Assembly: GCA_963771505.1 (NCBI GenBank)
Contig: CAVYTO010000002.1
Location: 1,116,001-1,180,000, forward strand
Origin: JAJPHW01 sp963771505
GTDB taxonomy: Bacteria > Acidobacteriota > Terriglobia > Terriglobales > Acidobacteriaceae
DNA length: 64,000 bases
Reading direction: 5' to 3'
Numbering within the stretch: position 1 is the stretch's first letter; the number at the start of each line of letters is the position of its first letter. A program made the position numbers and the translations under genes. The notes below the pieces were generated by a model. The model made no database searches. It was not told where the DNA came from and was given only the letters and a program-made list of their open reading frames with translations. This document shows, in pieces, positions 16,815 through 26,891 of this stretch.

Positions 16815-18917
16815 CTACTGTTGCACCGGAACTCCCCCGTATTTCTGCAACCACTTCAATTCTTCACGCACCTTGATCCTGCCGTGCCATGGATTTTTGT
16901 CGAGCGAGTGCCCTTCGCCCGGAAAAATGAGCAGCTCACTCGGAATGCCTAAAGCGTGCAATGCGTGATCAAGCAGGTAGTCTTCCGCGACAGCCACGCG
17001 AATATCTTCCGCCCCTCCTACGATGTGGGTTGGTGTGCGTACCTTCTGCATTTGAAAAATCGCCGCCTCATCCTGATAGCGCTTTGCTTGCTCCCAGGGA
17101 AGGCCGCCCAGAAAATACGCATCGTCGAAGGTCGTGTCGTCGTTGCCCCAGTCCGCAACATGCTCGACCGACCCCGCCCCAGTGACCGCAGCCTTCCACT
17201 GTGTGCTCTGGGTGATCAGCCAATTTGTCATGTACCCGCCGTAACTGTAACCACCCACCGCCAGGTGAGCGGGATCTGCAATCCCTTGCTGAACGAGCGC
17301 TTTCACTCCTTCAAGAATGTCTTTGCCGGGACGCGACACAATTTCTGGCACGATCTCCGCCAGAAATTTATCGCCATATCCGCTCGATCCCCGATAGTTC
17401 GGTTCAAAGACCAACCAGCCCTGACCCGCCGCCAATCGGTCCCACTGATACCAGTCGGCCTCGAAATGATTGCCATCCGCATCAGCCGGGCCACCGTGTA
17501 TGTAGACGAACACAGGAAGATTTTTTGCCTCGAACTTTCCCGGTGGATACATCAACATCCCTTCGATCGGTACCCCATCGTCGGAAGTCCATTTGTAGGG
17601 CTTCGCTTTGGGTAAATCCCTTTGCGTAAACAGTGCATTGAACGAAGTAACGGGAGCTGCAACGTTCATCTGCTCGAAACTCGAGGCCAGATAAATTTCA
17701 GCGGGCTTTTCGATACTGGAATAAACAAGTCCGATGCGTCCCGATTTTGCGGCAGTTGCAATCCAATCGTAGGCGCCCGGCCATCCCGCCAGTTTGAGGA
17801 AGGGAGAAGACGCGCTTGCCTGCGAGTACATCTGCACCTCGGTTCCAACCCGTCCGGTGGCCAAAACTCCGCCGGACGGCGTCAGGGCATAGTGAATAAT
17901 GGCACCGCCGAAATCCGCCCCCCATCGCTCGATTGAACCGGAACTTGCGTCGACCCAATAGAGACGTGTTTGCGCGTCCCTGTATTTGCCTTCGACGGAA
18001 CCAACATCAACCTGAAAGAAAATGTGCTGGCTGTCGTTCGCCCAATGGATTCCCTGTTCGACCGCCTGATTGCGGGTGATCTGCCGGGGAGCCTGATCGG
18101 CAACGGTTGCGTCAACGACGTAAATCTCAAACTCCTCGACTTTCTCCTGGCGTTCGGAATTCGACTCGCTCACAAACGCGATACGTCGCCCATCCGGAGA
18201 AGTCTCCATCTCTTTCACGCGCCACGCAAAGTGGGAAATCTTGTGCGCGCCGGCCGGTGAGCCTGATTCGCTCTCAACTGGTGGTTTCTCGCTTGGAATT
18301 TGGGAACTGACTAAACCGGCCAGGTCAATTCTGAAGATGGCGTCGCCGCGCTCGTCGCCGCGGAAGCGTTGCACGTCCTTCCATTCTTTCTTATGCGCTT
18401 CGTTTTGAGCTTTGCTCCACGGATCGCGGGTCGCGAAAAATAAACTCTGCGAATCACTTGACCAGGCAAACGCATGCACGTCTTCCTCGCTCCGAGTGAC
18501 TGCAAAAGCTTCTCCTCCGGTGGAAGAAATCAGATAGAGCTGGCTGGCGTCTTCGTTTTTCGATTGATTTTCCGCTTCGCCTTTTCCTCTCGCATCTCCA
18601 CGTTCGGAGAGGAATGCAATCCATTTTCCGTCCGGGGACCATTGAGGCGCAGTATCCTTCCCGGACCGAGTAAGCTGGCTGAGCCCACCGCCGTCGCGAT
18701 ATAGCCAAAGCTCCTGACGGTATCTCTCTTCATCCCAATCCGCGCGGTCCACCACCGCGACCAACGAACGTCCGTCGGGAGAAAGGGCGATGGCGTCGTA
18801 ACTCACGTAGTTGAAAAATTCGTCGAGCGTGAGCTTCGGCTTATTTTGCGCATGTAACGAAATGCACAGAAGAATAAAAAACGGCGTAAGGGTGATGTGC
18901 AACCGGGCGATCTTCAT
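16815..18917 (-). CDS. S9-family prolyl oligopeptidase-like peptidase
   Basis: 700 residues. A Sec signal peptide (FFILLCISLHAQ) leads to a TolB/WD40-like beta-propeller with SPDG repeats (for example QWSPDGKWIAFLSE and ETSPDGRRIAFVSE), then an alpha/beta hydrolase. The catalytic triad is Ser558 in GYSYGGY, Asp638 in GAEDIRV and His670 in GEGHS. Such secreted dipeptidyl or acylaminoacyl peptidases degrade oligopeptides in the periplasm. It converges on the amidase gene with eight bases between stops. Confidence 0.93.
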   Translation of the reverse strand: MKIARLHITLTPFFILLCISLHAQNKPKLTLDEFFNYVSYDAIALSPDGRSLVAVVDRADWDEERYRQELWLYRDGGGLSQLTRSGKDTAPQWSPDGKWIAFLSERGDARGKGEAENQSKNEDASQLYLISSTGGEAFAVTRSEEDVHAFAWSSDSQSLFFATRDPWSKAQNEAHKKEWKDVQRFRGDERGDAIFRIDLAGLVSSQIPSEKPPVESESGSPAGAHKISHFAWRVKEMETSPDGRRIAFVSESNSERQEKVEEFEIYVVDATVADQAPRQITRNQAVEQGIHWANDSQHIFFQVDVGSVEGKYRDAQTRLYWVDASSGSIERWGADFGGAIIHYALTPSGGVLATGRVGTEVQMYSQASASSPFLKLAGWPGAYDWIATAAKSGRIGLVYSSIEKPAEIYLASSFEQMNVAAPVTSFNALFTQRDLPKAKPYKWTSDDGVPIEGMLMYPPGKFEAKNLPVFVYIHGGPADADGNHFEADWYQWDRLAAGQGWLVFEPNYRGSSGYGDKFLAEIVPEIVSRPGKDILEGVKALVQQGIADPAHLAVGGYSYGGYMTNWLITQSTQWKAAVTGAGSVEHVADWGNDDTTFDDAYFLGGLPWEQAKRYQDEAAIFQMQKVRTPTHIVGGAEDIRVAVAEDYLLDHALHALGIPSELLIFPGEGHSLDKNPWHGRIKVREELKWLQKYGGVPVQQ

Positions 18918-18999
18918 GGTCGAGACAAGACATATACCTTGTCATGCCGCTTTTGCAAATGCGCCTGCGTTTTGGGGGAATTCATTCTAAAGAATGCTT

Positions 19000-20697
19000 T
19001 TAGCGGGAAGCGTCCGCGCGATTGTTAACGATCTGGTGTTCCTTCACCCACTCGTTGGCACGTTGTTGCGCCGATAATATCTGGGCACGAGTCATGCGCG
19101 AGGCCAGAAACGACACTCTCACTTTGCTCGCGTCGTCGCCTCCCGCTTGCGCGAGCATCGCCCAGAAATAGGCCTTTTGCATATCTTGAGGAACTCCGCG
19201 CCCTGCCCAGTAGTAGGCGCCCAACGTCGCTTGCGCCATCACCTGGCCTTGCTCTGCCGCCATTGAAAACCAGCGAACCGCCTCGCCGTAGTTCTGCGAT
19301 ACACCCTCGCCGGTTGCGTAGTGAACCCCCAGCGCGAATTGCGCCGCCGCGTCACCTTTTTCCGCGAGGGTCCGGACCCCATCAATACCATCTGGCAGGC
19401 CCGAAGTGGTCGATGCTCCCGGCACCGACATGCTGGCATTCTTCAGTCGATGACTTGCCGAAGGCAGCGATCCGTTATGTGGCCAGGTCTTGACCAGCCA
19501 AATCACAACGATAATCAGGGTGAGCGCGACCGCAAACAGTAAAACTCGTCGTGACCACGAGAGATCTGGGGTTCCATCTTCAGCGTCGAATAGCGCCGGG
19601 ACATCAGGATCGGTTTCCCGAGGACGCAACTTCGGTGCCCGATCAACAACAGCGCGGGCCGCCGGTGCGGTCGTTGCTCTTACCATGACCTTCGCGGCAC
19701 GATGAATCGCGAACGAGACCGTTTCCGCAAGCCGCATCAGGGCAGAGTTGTCGAGCACCGTGAATGCATTCGGATCGGGCGAAAAGACTTCAAGAATTCC
19801 CGCGACAAATTGTCCGGACCGAACAGGCACCGCAACCATCGACCTGATCCCGAGCGCTCGGCAGCTGTCCTGGTCGACACGCGAATCAATCTCAGTGTCT
19901 TCGCATCGCATCAATTTACCGGTGCGCACACACTCTCCGGAAAAGCCTGCGCCCGCTTGCAGCCGCGCGCCTAGGCTGGGCGCATCCGAGCCAGCCCTGG
20001 ACCGGCACACCATCACGTTATCCTGGGATGGCGCGTTTTGCCGATGATTCACTTCTAAAATGGCAATCGCCGCTCCGCTTGCCCGAGTGAACGCCAGCGC
20101 TCTTTCAACAATCAGCCGAAGCGAACGGTCAAGATCCCCGTCAAGCGCTTCCACTTCCCTTTTGACCGCCTCCAGCGCCGCCAGCATTCCCGTGTAATCG
20201 GTCGAGCCCGAAAAGGGTACGGTTCCCACAGCGCGAGCCGGCTTTTCCGCAGGTTCACTGATTGGTTCGGATTTAAGTCCCGCCGCGTGGTGCGCGAGCG
20301 CAGTCAACATATTCACAAATAGCCATTCCTGAACTGCCTGAACGGCTGCCGGAGGCAGCGCATCGGTAAAGCGAATGCCGCAGCGACCCGAACGGTCCGA
20401 CCAGATCACCGTTCCAGTTGCGCGGACTCGACTTCGGGTCTCGGAAAAATCCAACAGGAAGCTGACTTCGCGATTCGTCTCCAGAGCTGTTGGACTCTGC
20501 ACGGACATGCCGTCCTCACTCAAATCGAGAATGGCACAGAGATCGAGCATCGAGCCCTTGTTTACGGTCTCCAGACTGGCGTAGGCCGGAGTATGAATTC
20601 TGTGCCGAATGCGACGCCGACTCTCGCGGACCGCAGTGCGCGGACCGCCCCCCGTAGTCGGTGGCTTCGTCGCGGAGCTTTGCATGGGTATGCGCAC
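19000..20697 (-). CDS. PilZ-GAF-TM-Sel1 repeat protein
   Basis: 565 residues from GTG 20697, which has AAGGAG seven bases upstream; an ATG four codons in is the alternative. Order: PilZ domain (about 28-130; RIRHRIHT and LDLSEDGMSV), GAF domain (about 165-340), one membrane helix (about 383-405) and Sel1 repeats (about 448-520; AQFALGVHYATGEGVSQNY and ATLGAYYWAGRGVPQD). The layout places c-di-GMP and GAF ligand sensing in the cytosol and the Sel1 scaffold outside the membrane. Substrates and partners are not evident. The GAF resembles those at 14593 and 26892. Confidence 0.8.
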   Translation of the reverse strand: MRIPMQSSATKPPTTGGGPRTAVRESRRRIRHRIHTPAYASLETVNKGSMLDLCAILDLSEDGMSVQSPTALETNREVSFLLDFSETRSRVRATGTVIWSDRSGRCGIRFTDALPPAAVQAVQEWLFVNMLTALAHHAAGLKSEPISEPAEKPARAVGTVPFSGSTDYTGMLAALEAVKREVEALDGDLDRSLRLIVERALAFTRASGAAIAILEVNHRQNAPSQDNVMVCRSRAGSDAPSLGARLQAGAGFSGECVRTGKLMRCEDTEIDSRVDQDSCRALGIRSMVAVPVRSGQFVAGILEVFSPDPNAFTVLDNSALMRLAETVSFAIHRAAKVMVRATTAPAARAVVDRAPKLRPRETDPDVPALFDAEDGTPDLSWSRRVLLFAVALTLIIVVIWLVKTWPHNGSLPSASHRLKNASMSVPGASTTSGLPDGIDGVRTLAEKGDAAAQFALGVHYATGEGVSQNYGEAVRWFSMAAEQGQVMAQATLGAYYWAGRGVPQDMQKAYFWAMLAQAGGDDASKVRVSFLASRMTRAQILSAQQRANEWVKEHQIVNNRADASR

Positions 20698-20772
20698 GAT
20701 TCTACTCCTTGAGCCGTAGTTAGAAGGTAGTACACCGACTCAGGAGTTCAACGGTTACCGATTTGGTTCAGC

Positions 20773-20812
20773 TTGTCTTAATCTAGGCTTTCAGAAACTA
20801 GTGTTGTCTTAA
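20773..20812. repeat. Direct repeat upstream of the efflux operon
   Basis: TTGTCTTAA occurs at 20773-20781 and again at 20804-20812, 31 bases apart (about three helical turns), 40-80 bases before the tolC-like start. It could be a paired operator. Neither copy has a -10 at the right distance, so I do not call it a promoter. Confidence 0.35.
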
Positions 20813-20850
20813 ATAGGGTTCGAAATGCTCTGCTACGGGGAAGAGAACTA

Positions 20851-22206
20851 ATGCATCGATTCTCAGCTCTTCGGAATTTTTACCTGGCCATGCTGGTCGC
20901 TGTTTTTCCGTTAGCATCCTTCAGCCAGGTCGCCGGCTCCGCGGTGGACGGCTCAGCGCAAACGACTGCTCCGGCGCCGAGCGCCGCGCCCCTGACGCTC
21001 ACTTTGCAGGATGCCCTTGACCGTGCTCGGAAGAACGATCCGACATACCGCTCTGCGGTCACCGACTTCGGCATCGCGCGCGAAGACCGGGTTCAAAGCC
21101 GCGCCAACCTCCTTCCGAATGTGAACTACACCGCTGCGTTCGACTATAACCAGGGGAACGGCAGCGGCGGGTCGCGCTTTATCGCCAATAACGGCGTCCA
21201 TGAATATGTCAGCCAGGGCAACGTAAACGAAACACTGTCGCTAGCGAACGTTGCAGACTATCGCCGCAATCGCGCGTTGGAGGCTGTCGCCAAGGCTCGC
21301 GCAGAGGTCGCGGCACGGGGTCTGGTCGTGTCTGTGGTCCAGGCATACTACGGCTTTGTTTCTGCCCAGCGTAAGTACGCCACGACAGAGCGCGCGTTCA
21401 CCGAGGCCGAACGCTTCTTCGGCATCAGCCAGAAACTCGAACACGGCGGCGAAGTAGCCCACTCCGACGTCGTGAAAGCGCAATTGCAATTTCAGCAGCA
21501 ACAGCGCGATTTGCGTGAAGCCCAGCTTGACATGAATAAATCCCGGCTCGACCTCGCGGTTCTCGTCTTCCCCGATTTCAACGAAAACTTCGCGGTGGTT
21601 GACGATCTACAGACAGCCGAGCCGCTGCCTGTTTTTGCTGAAGTCCAGCGCGCGGCTGGGGTAAAAAATCCCGACCTTAGGGCCGCATTGGCCTCGCTAC
21701 AGGCGGCAAGGCAGGAAGTTTTCAGTTCGTGGAATGGCTTCCTGCCGTCGGTGAGTCTCGACTACTTTTACGGAATCGACGCGAACCATTTCGCCACCGA
21801 AAGTGGAAGTGCCCAGAATCTTGGATACTCTGCGGCGGCGACGCTGCAACTCCCAGTTTGGAATTGGGGATCCAGTCGCAGTAAGGTGAAGCAGGCTGAC
21901 CTTCGGCGTGATCTCGCGCGTGTGGAACTCAGTCGCACACAGCGGGAGCTTCTTGCCAGGTTGCGTACGTTGTATGACGAAGCGCAGGCTGCCCAATCTG
22001 AAATGGATTCGTTGAGCCTCTCCGCGCAGCTAGCCAGCGAAAGCCTGCGATTGACCACGCTACGTTATCAAGCCGGAGAAGCTCTCGTTCTCGAAGTGGT
22101 CGATGCCCAGAACACAATGATCCTATCCAACAACGCCTTCAATGACGGCCAAGTCAGATACCGAGTGGCACTGGCGAATTTGCAGACTCTAACGGGGAAC
22201 CTCTAA
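20851..22206 (+). CDS. TolC-family outer-membrane efflux protein
   Basis: 451 residues with a Sec signal peptide (FYLAMLVAVFPLASFSQ). Two OEP repeats are visible, the first starting LTLQDALDRARKNDPTYRSA and the second containing LRAALASLQAARQEVFSSW. Members form trimeric outer-membrane channels. It is followed four bases later by a membrane-fusion lipoprotein and then an RND pump, so the three form a tripartite efflux operon. GGGGAAGAGAA precedes the ATG. Confidence 0.92.
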   Translation: MHRFSALRNFYLAMLVAVFPLASFSQVAGSAVDGSAQTTAPAPSAAPLTLTLQDALDRARKNDPTYRSAVTDFGIAREDRVQSRANLLPNVNYTAAFDYNQGNGSGGSRFIANNGVHEYVSQGNVNETLSLANVADYRRNRALEAVAKARAEVAARGLVVSVVQAYYGFVSAQRKYATTERAFTEAERFFGISQKLEHGGEVAHSDVVKAQLQFQQQQRDLREAQLDMNKSRLDLAVLVFPDFNENFAVVDDLQTAEPLPVFAEVQRAAGVKNPDLRAALASLQAARQEVFSSWNGFLPSVSLDYFYGIDANHFATESGSAQNLGYSAAATLQLPVWNWGSSRSKVKQADLRRDLARVELSRTQRELLARLRTLYDEAQAAQSEMDSLSLSAQLASESLRLTTLRYQAGEALVLEVVDAQNTMILSNNAFNDGQVRYRVALANLQTLTGNL

Positions 22207-22210
22207 ACGC

Positions 22211-23566
22211 ATGCTTCAACAAAAGCAATTCAAACGCCCGGTGCTAGGCAGCGTTCAGCGAACTGGCGTGTTCGCCACAGCGGTCCTTGCCACTCTCTTA
22301 GCAGCAAGCGTTGGATGCTCCAAGGAACCTGCCGAGAAAGAGCAGCCGGTCGCAGTCCAAATCGTTCCCGTCGAGAAAAAGACCATTGAGCACACCATTG
22401 TCTCCGATGCAGTGCTATTTCCTCTGGCGCAGTCCGCCATCACTTCTAAAATTAGCGCGCCGGTGAAGACTTTCTACGTGAAGCGAGGCAGTCGCGTGCA
22501 TAAGGGAGAATTGCTGGCCACGCTCGAGAACATGGATTTATCCGCTGCGGCTCAAGACGCAAAGGGTTCATTTGATCAAGCTGAGTCGGTGTACAAAACA
22601 ACCACAGCCGGCAGCCTTCCCGAAGAACTTCGCAAAGCAGAACTCGACGACACAGCTGCGCGCGAGCTTAGAGACGCACAGGAAAAAGTGTACAAAAGCC
22701 GCCAGGACCTTTTCCAGCAGGGCGCGCTTCCCCGCAAAGAGCTTGATCAGAGTCTGGTGGATTACACCCAGGCTCGAAATCAAGCAGATATTGCCGATCA
22801 GCATCTCGCAGCGTTGCAGAAATTCGGCAACGCGGAAGGAATGAAGGGCGCGGCAGGACAATTGGAATCGGCGAAAGGAAAGTATCTTGGCGCCGAGGCG
22901 CAATTAGGCTACTCGGAGGTCCGCAGCCCTATCGACGGAGTCGTCACCGACAGACCTCTGTACCCCGGCGAAATGGCGGCCGCGGGAACCCCGCTACTCA
23001 CCGTGATGAACACGTCGAGCGTGATTGCGCGCGCCCACATCCCACAGCGCGAAGCGCAGCTTCTCAAGACCGGCAACTCCGCGACCATCAGAGTTCCTGG
23101 AGAGGACAAGACGGTGGAAGGAAAAGTGACGCTCGTTAGCCCCGCCCTCGACCCTAACAGCACGACAGTAGAAATCTGGGTCGAAGCGAAAAATTCCGGC
23201 GCATTGTTGAAGCCCGGGGCCAGCGTTCAGCTTTCAATAGTGGCAAAGACTATCGCCGATGCAATGGTCGTCCCCGCAGTCGCTCTGCAAACAGCAGCAG
23301 ACGGTACTACGAGCGTCATGATCGCGGGAACTGACGGTCGCGCTCACCAGAAAACGGTGACGGCCGGAATCCAGCAAGATGACGACATCCAGATTGTCGA
23401 TGGTTTGAAGGAGGGCGACAAAGTAGTCGCTTCGGGCGCGTACGGTCTGCCTGACAACGCAAAAATTGTTCAGGCTGAAGCGGCCGACGCTAAGGACGAT
23501 TCCGCTGACAAAGACAAGGCAGGGGCGAAAGATTCTGGAGCGAAAGACGCTGGGGCGAAAGATTAA
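22211..23566 (+). CDS. RND efflux membrane-fusion (adaptor) lipoprotein
   Basis: 451 residues. The signal peptide ends in a lipobox with Cys36 (AASVGC), so it is anchored to the inner membrane. Lipoyl half-motifs (KTFYVKRGSRVHKGELLATLE and YSEVRSPIDGVVTDRPLYPGE, shortened here) flank a coiled-coil hairpin of about 120 residues. The C-terminus carries a low-complexity K/D/A tail with repeated GAKD units coded by near-identical DNA. It links the RND pump to the TolC channel. Spaced four bases from the preceding gene and two from the next. Confidence 0.92.
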   Translation: MLQQKQFKRPVLGSVQRTGVFATAVLATLLAASVGCSKEPAEKEQPVAVQIVPVEKKTIEHTIVSDAVLFPLAQSAITSKISAPVKTFYVKRGSRVHKGELLATLENMDLSAAAQDAKGSFDQAESVYKTTTAGSLPEELRKAELDDTAARELRDAQEKVYKSRQDLFQQGALPRKELDQSLVDYTQARNQADIADQHLAALQKFGNAEGMKGAAGQLESAKGKYLGAEAQLGYSEVRSPIDGVVTDRPLYPGEMAAAGTPLLTVMNTSSVIARAHIPQREAQLLKTGNSATIRVPGEDKTVEGKVTLVSPALDPNSTTVEIWVEAKNSGALLKPGASVQLSIVAKTIADAMVVPAVALQTAADGTTSVMIAGTDGRAHQKTVTAGIQQDDDIQIVDGLKEGDKVVASGAYGLPDNAKIVQAEAADAKDDSADKDKAGAKDSGAKDAGAKD

Positions 23567-23568
23567 AG

Positions 23569-26500
23569 ATGAAAAATAGCCCCCTGAAGAGTGCGCCCAC
23601 GCTGCCACCAGAAAATTCATACTGGTTCTCCCGGCAGTCTAAGCCGGTGATCTTCTTGATCGCCACGCTGGCGGTTCTCGGCGCTTACCTTGCCTACACA
23701 ATTCCAGTCTCTGTATTTCCAGAAACTAATTTTCCCCGCTTGCTCATCGCTGTCGACAACGGCGTCATGCCCATCGATCAGATGATGGTCACTATCACCC
23801 GGCCCATCGAAGAGGCTGTGAACAGCGTCCCCGGACTGCAAAGCGTGCGTTCGATCACCAGCCGGGGATCCGCCGAGGTAGACCTTTTCTTTAACTGGAA
23901 CGTCGACATGTTCCAGACCCTCCAATACGTAAACGCCGCCTTGTCTCGCGTGCAGCCGGAACTGCCGCCTACTGCCACTGTGGAAGCCCATCGCATGACA
24001 TTCGCGAGCTTTCCGATCATCGGTTACAGCATCACGTCCGCCAAAGTTCCACAAACCAAACTCTGGGAGATGGCGACCTACGAGATCAAGCCACGATTGA
24101 ACCGGGTTGACGGCGTGTCCACGGTGATCGTGCAAGGCGGACAGGAGCCGGAGTTCCAAATCGTCCCCAATGCGGCAAAACTCTTGACGGCTGGAGTGAC
24201 CGTCAATGACTTGTTGGACTCGATGCGCAAGACCAATCTCATCGACTCTCCCGGATTGTTCGAGCGCAACCACCAACTGGTCCTCGGACTGATCAGTGGT
24301 CAAGTTCGCAATCCAGAGCAGATTGCAGCGACGGTTGTAAAAACAACTTCGACCGGCATTCCGGTGCGGGTCGGCGACGTGGCGAGCGTTGTTTCCGGCG
24401 TAAAGCCCGTCTACACGATCGTAACTGCCAACGGCCAGCCTGCCGTCCTGCTAAACGTAAACCGGCAGCCCGACAGCAACACGGTCCAGGTGGCGGACGG
24501 AATCCATCAGCAAATCGATGAAATTCGCAAGACTCTTCCTCCGGGCGTTGATATTCAGCCCTTCTACGATCAATCCATCATCGTTGGCGAATCGATCAAA
24601 AGCGTTCGCGACGCGATCCTGATCGGCCTGGTGCTGGCCTCAATCATTCTGGTGGTGTTTCTTCGCGATTGGGGAACATCTATCGTCGCCGGACTCGTCA
24701 TTCCCGTCACTATCGCCATCACATTCATCGTTCTCAAAATGCTGGGCCAGAGTTTTAATCTCATGACCCTGGGCGGATTGGCCGCGGCGGTAGGCATGGT
24801 GATCGACGACGCCATCGTAGTGGTGGAAAACATCGTTCTCCACCGCGATGCCGGTCAAAATCGTCTCGAAGCCATCCAGTCCGCCTTGCATGAGATCACC
24901 GTGCCGTTGATCGGCTCAACTCTTACACCCATTGTGGTGTTTGTCCCGCTTATTGCAATTACCGGTATCACCGGAACATTTTTTCGCGCCCTCGCCCTCA
25001 CCGTCGGCGTTTCGCTATTCACGTCGTTGGCCTTGGCGCTCACCTGGACTCCAAATCTCAGCCAATACCTGATTAAGAAACATGGCCACTCCGGTGCTCA
25101 GCCCGTGGGTGCAGGCGAATCTGAAGCAGACCTTCACGACCGCATGCTGGCCGCGGAAGAAGCCTCTTTAGGAAAGACATTCAAAAAGATCATCGCATTC
25201 CATCAGCGCTGGCTCCAATGGGCGATTGCGCGGCCCAAGACGCTGGGAATTCTCGGCATCGTCCTCATCGCGGTTTCTTATTTCTGCTATCAATTTTCCG
25301 GATCTGACTTGTTGCCGGAAATGGATGAAGGCGGATTCACCATCGACTACATCATGCCCGCGGGAAGTTCGCTGGCCGAGACCAATCGCGTGATCTCCCA
25401 TGTAGAACAAATGCTCCATGAAGTCGCGGAGGTCGAGAGCACTTCCCGGCGCACCGGACTTCAATTAGGCCTCGCGGCCGTAACGGAAGCCAACACTGGC
25501 GACATTTTGGTGAAGCTGAAAGCCAAACGCAGCCGCGCGGTCGACGACATCATGGCCGACCTGCGAACTGATATCAAGGCCCAGGAACCAGCCCTCGACT
25601 TTGAGTTCATTCAAGTCCTGCAAGACATGATTGGCGATCTCAGCAGCGCTCCGGAGCCAATCCAGATCAAACTATTCTCGCAAAACGCCGCCCTCCTTGA
25701 GCAGTGGGCCCCGAAAGTGGGCGACGCTATTCATAAAGTTCCCGGGGTTGTCGACATTCTTAACGGAATCGAAAACACGGTGAGCGGTCCGGCTGTGGTC
25801 TTCCAGATCAATCCCAGCGTGGCCGCGCGAGCGGGTTTCACTCCGGAAGAAGTGGCAGTGGATGTCTCTGCTATTGTTGAAGGCGAGCCAGCGGCAACAC
25901 CAGTCATAACGAATGATCGCGCCTACACCGTGCGCGTTCGTTTCCCGGACGCCAGCCGCGCCTCGCTGGATGCCATCCGTGACACCCTTCTGGTTAGCAG
26001 CACCGGCAAGACCGCGACATTGGGCGCTCTCGCCACGCTCACCGACGTTCCGGGACAGACGGAAATTCGCCGTGAGAATTTACAACGCGACGTGGCAATC
26101 ACTGCTCGACTGGAAGGCACAAATCTTGGCAGCGGAGTCGCCGCCGTGCAGAAAGCCGTGGCCGATTTACATCTACCTGCCAGCATTCGAGTCGAATACG
26201 GCGGAACCTACGCTGAGCAACAAAAATCCTTCAAAGATTTGGTGTTCGTTCTCATCCTTGCCATCCTCCTGGTATTTATCGTCCTTCTCTTCGAGTTCCG
26301 GACGTTTGCCGCTCCTCTAGCGATCCTGGCCTCCGCGATCCTATCCACTTCCGGAGTGTTCATCGCACTCGTCATCACCCGCACCACTTTCAACGTGTCG
26401 TCGTTCATGGGGATGATCATGGTGATTGGAATCGTGGCCAAGAATGGCATCCTCCTTCTTGACGCAGACCAGAGAGGCATTGCGCTTGGACTTTCTGCGG

Positions 26501-26757
26501 AGGACGCCATGCTTCAGGCAAGCCGTCGGCGCCTCCGTCCCATTGTGATGACGGCCCTCGCCACGATCGCCGGCATGTTGCCTCTGGCTTTTGCCTGGGG
26601 TGCAGGCTCACAAATGCTGCAACCCCTTGCCATCGCGGTCATCGGGGGAATTCTGATTTCTATGGTGTTGTCGCTGATCATCACCCCCGCGGTCCACTTC
26701 TTCCTGAGCCACCCAGCCGCGGAGAATAAGCAAGAACCTGCAATGGCAACTTACTAG
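23569..26757 (+). CDS. RND efflux transporter permease (AcrB/CzcA superfamily)
   Basis: 1062 residues, normal for RND pumps. Twelve membrane segments with two large periplasmic loops are apparent. GMVIDDAIVVVEN in the fourth membrane helix has the paired aspartates of the proton relay, and MGMIMVIGIVAKNGILLLD is the helix-10 counterpart. The N-terminus RQSKPVIFLIATLAVLGAYL is the first helix. It exports small compounds driven by proton influx; multidrug versus metal substrate cannot be decided. Third gene of the operon, two bases after the adaptor. Confidence 0.93.
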   Translation: MKNSPLKSAPTLPPENSYWFSRQSKPVIFLIATLAVLGAYLAYTIPVSVFPETNFPRLLIAVDNGVMPIDQMMVTITRPIEEAVNSVPGLQSVRSITSRGSAEVDLFFNWNVDMFQTLQYVNAALSRVQPELPPTATVEAHRMTFASFPIIGYSITSAKVPQTKLWEMATYEIKPRLNRVDGVSTVIVQGGQEPEFQIVPNAAKLLTAGVTVNDLLDSMRKTNLIDSPGLFERNHQLVLGLISGQVRNPEQIAATVVKTTSTGIPVRVGDVASVVSGVKPVYTIVTANGQPAVLLNVNRQPDSNTVQVADGIHQQIDEIRKTLPPGVDIQPFYDQSIIVGESIKSVRDAILIGLVLASIILVVFLRDWGTSIVAGLVIPVTIAITFIVLKMLGQSFNLMTLGGLAAAVGMVIDDAIVVVENIVLHRDAGQNRLEAIQSALHEITVPLIGSTLTPIVVFVPLIAITGITGTFFRALALTVGVSLFTSLALALTWTPNLSQYLIKKHGHSGAQPVGAGESEADLHDRMLAAEEASLGKTFKKIIAFHQRWLQWAIARPKTLGILGIVLIAVSYFCYQFSGSDLLPEMDEGGFTIDYIMPAGSSLAETNRVISHVEQMLHEVAEVESTSRRTGLQLGLAAVTEANTGDILVKLKAKRSRAVDDIMADLRTDIKAQEPALDFEFIQVLQDMIGDLSSAPEPIQIKLFSQNAALLEQWAPKVGDAIHKVPGVVDILNGIENTVSGPAVVFQINPSVAARAGFTPEEVAVDVSAIVEGEPAATPVITNDRAYTVRVRFPDASRASLDAIRDTLLVSSTGKTATLGALATLTDVPGQTEIRRENLQRDVAITARLEGTNLGSGVAAVQKAVADLHLPASIRVEYGGTYAEQQKSFKDLVFVLILAILLVFIVLLFEFRTFAAPLAILASAILSTSGVFIALVITRTTFNVSSFMGMIMVIGIVAKNGILLLDADQRGIALGLSAEDAMLQASRRRLRPIVMTALATIAGMLPLAFAWGAGSQMLQPLAIAVIGGILISMVLSLIITPAVHFFLSHPAAENKQEPAMATY

Positions 26758-26891
26758 CCACCCCACCTCTGGAATTGGGTACTTAAGTCACAAATTGCCA
26801 ACCTGCCGATTACCCATCCGCAGTCGCAAATTTGACGTTTGCACTACAATTAACGTGTGCCTTTTCGCGAAGTTGATGGAGCTGCTGCCCC

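Noticed and set aside
20817..20850. tRNA-like GGTTCGAA motif before the tolC-like gene
   Set aside because: No acceptor or anticodon stem can be drawn around it.
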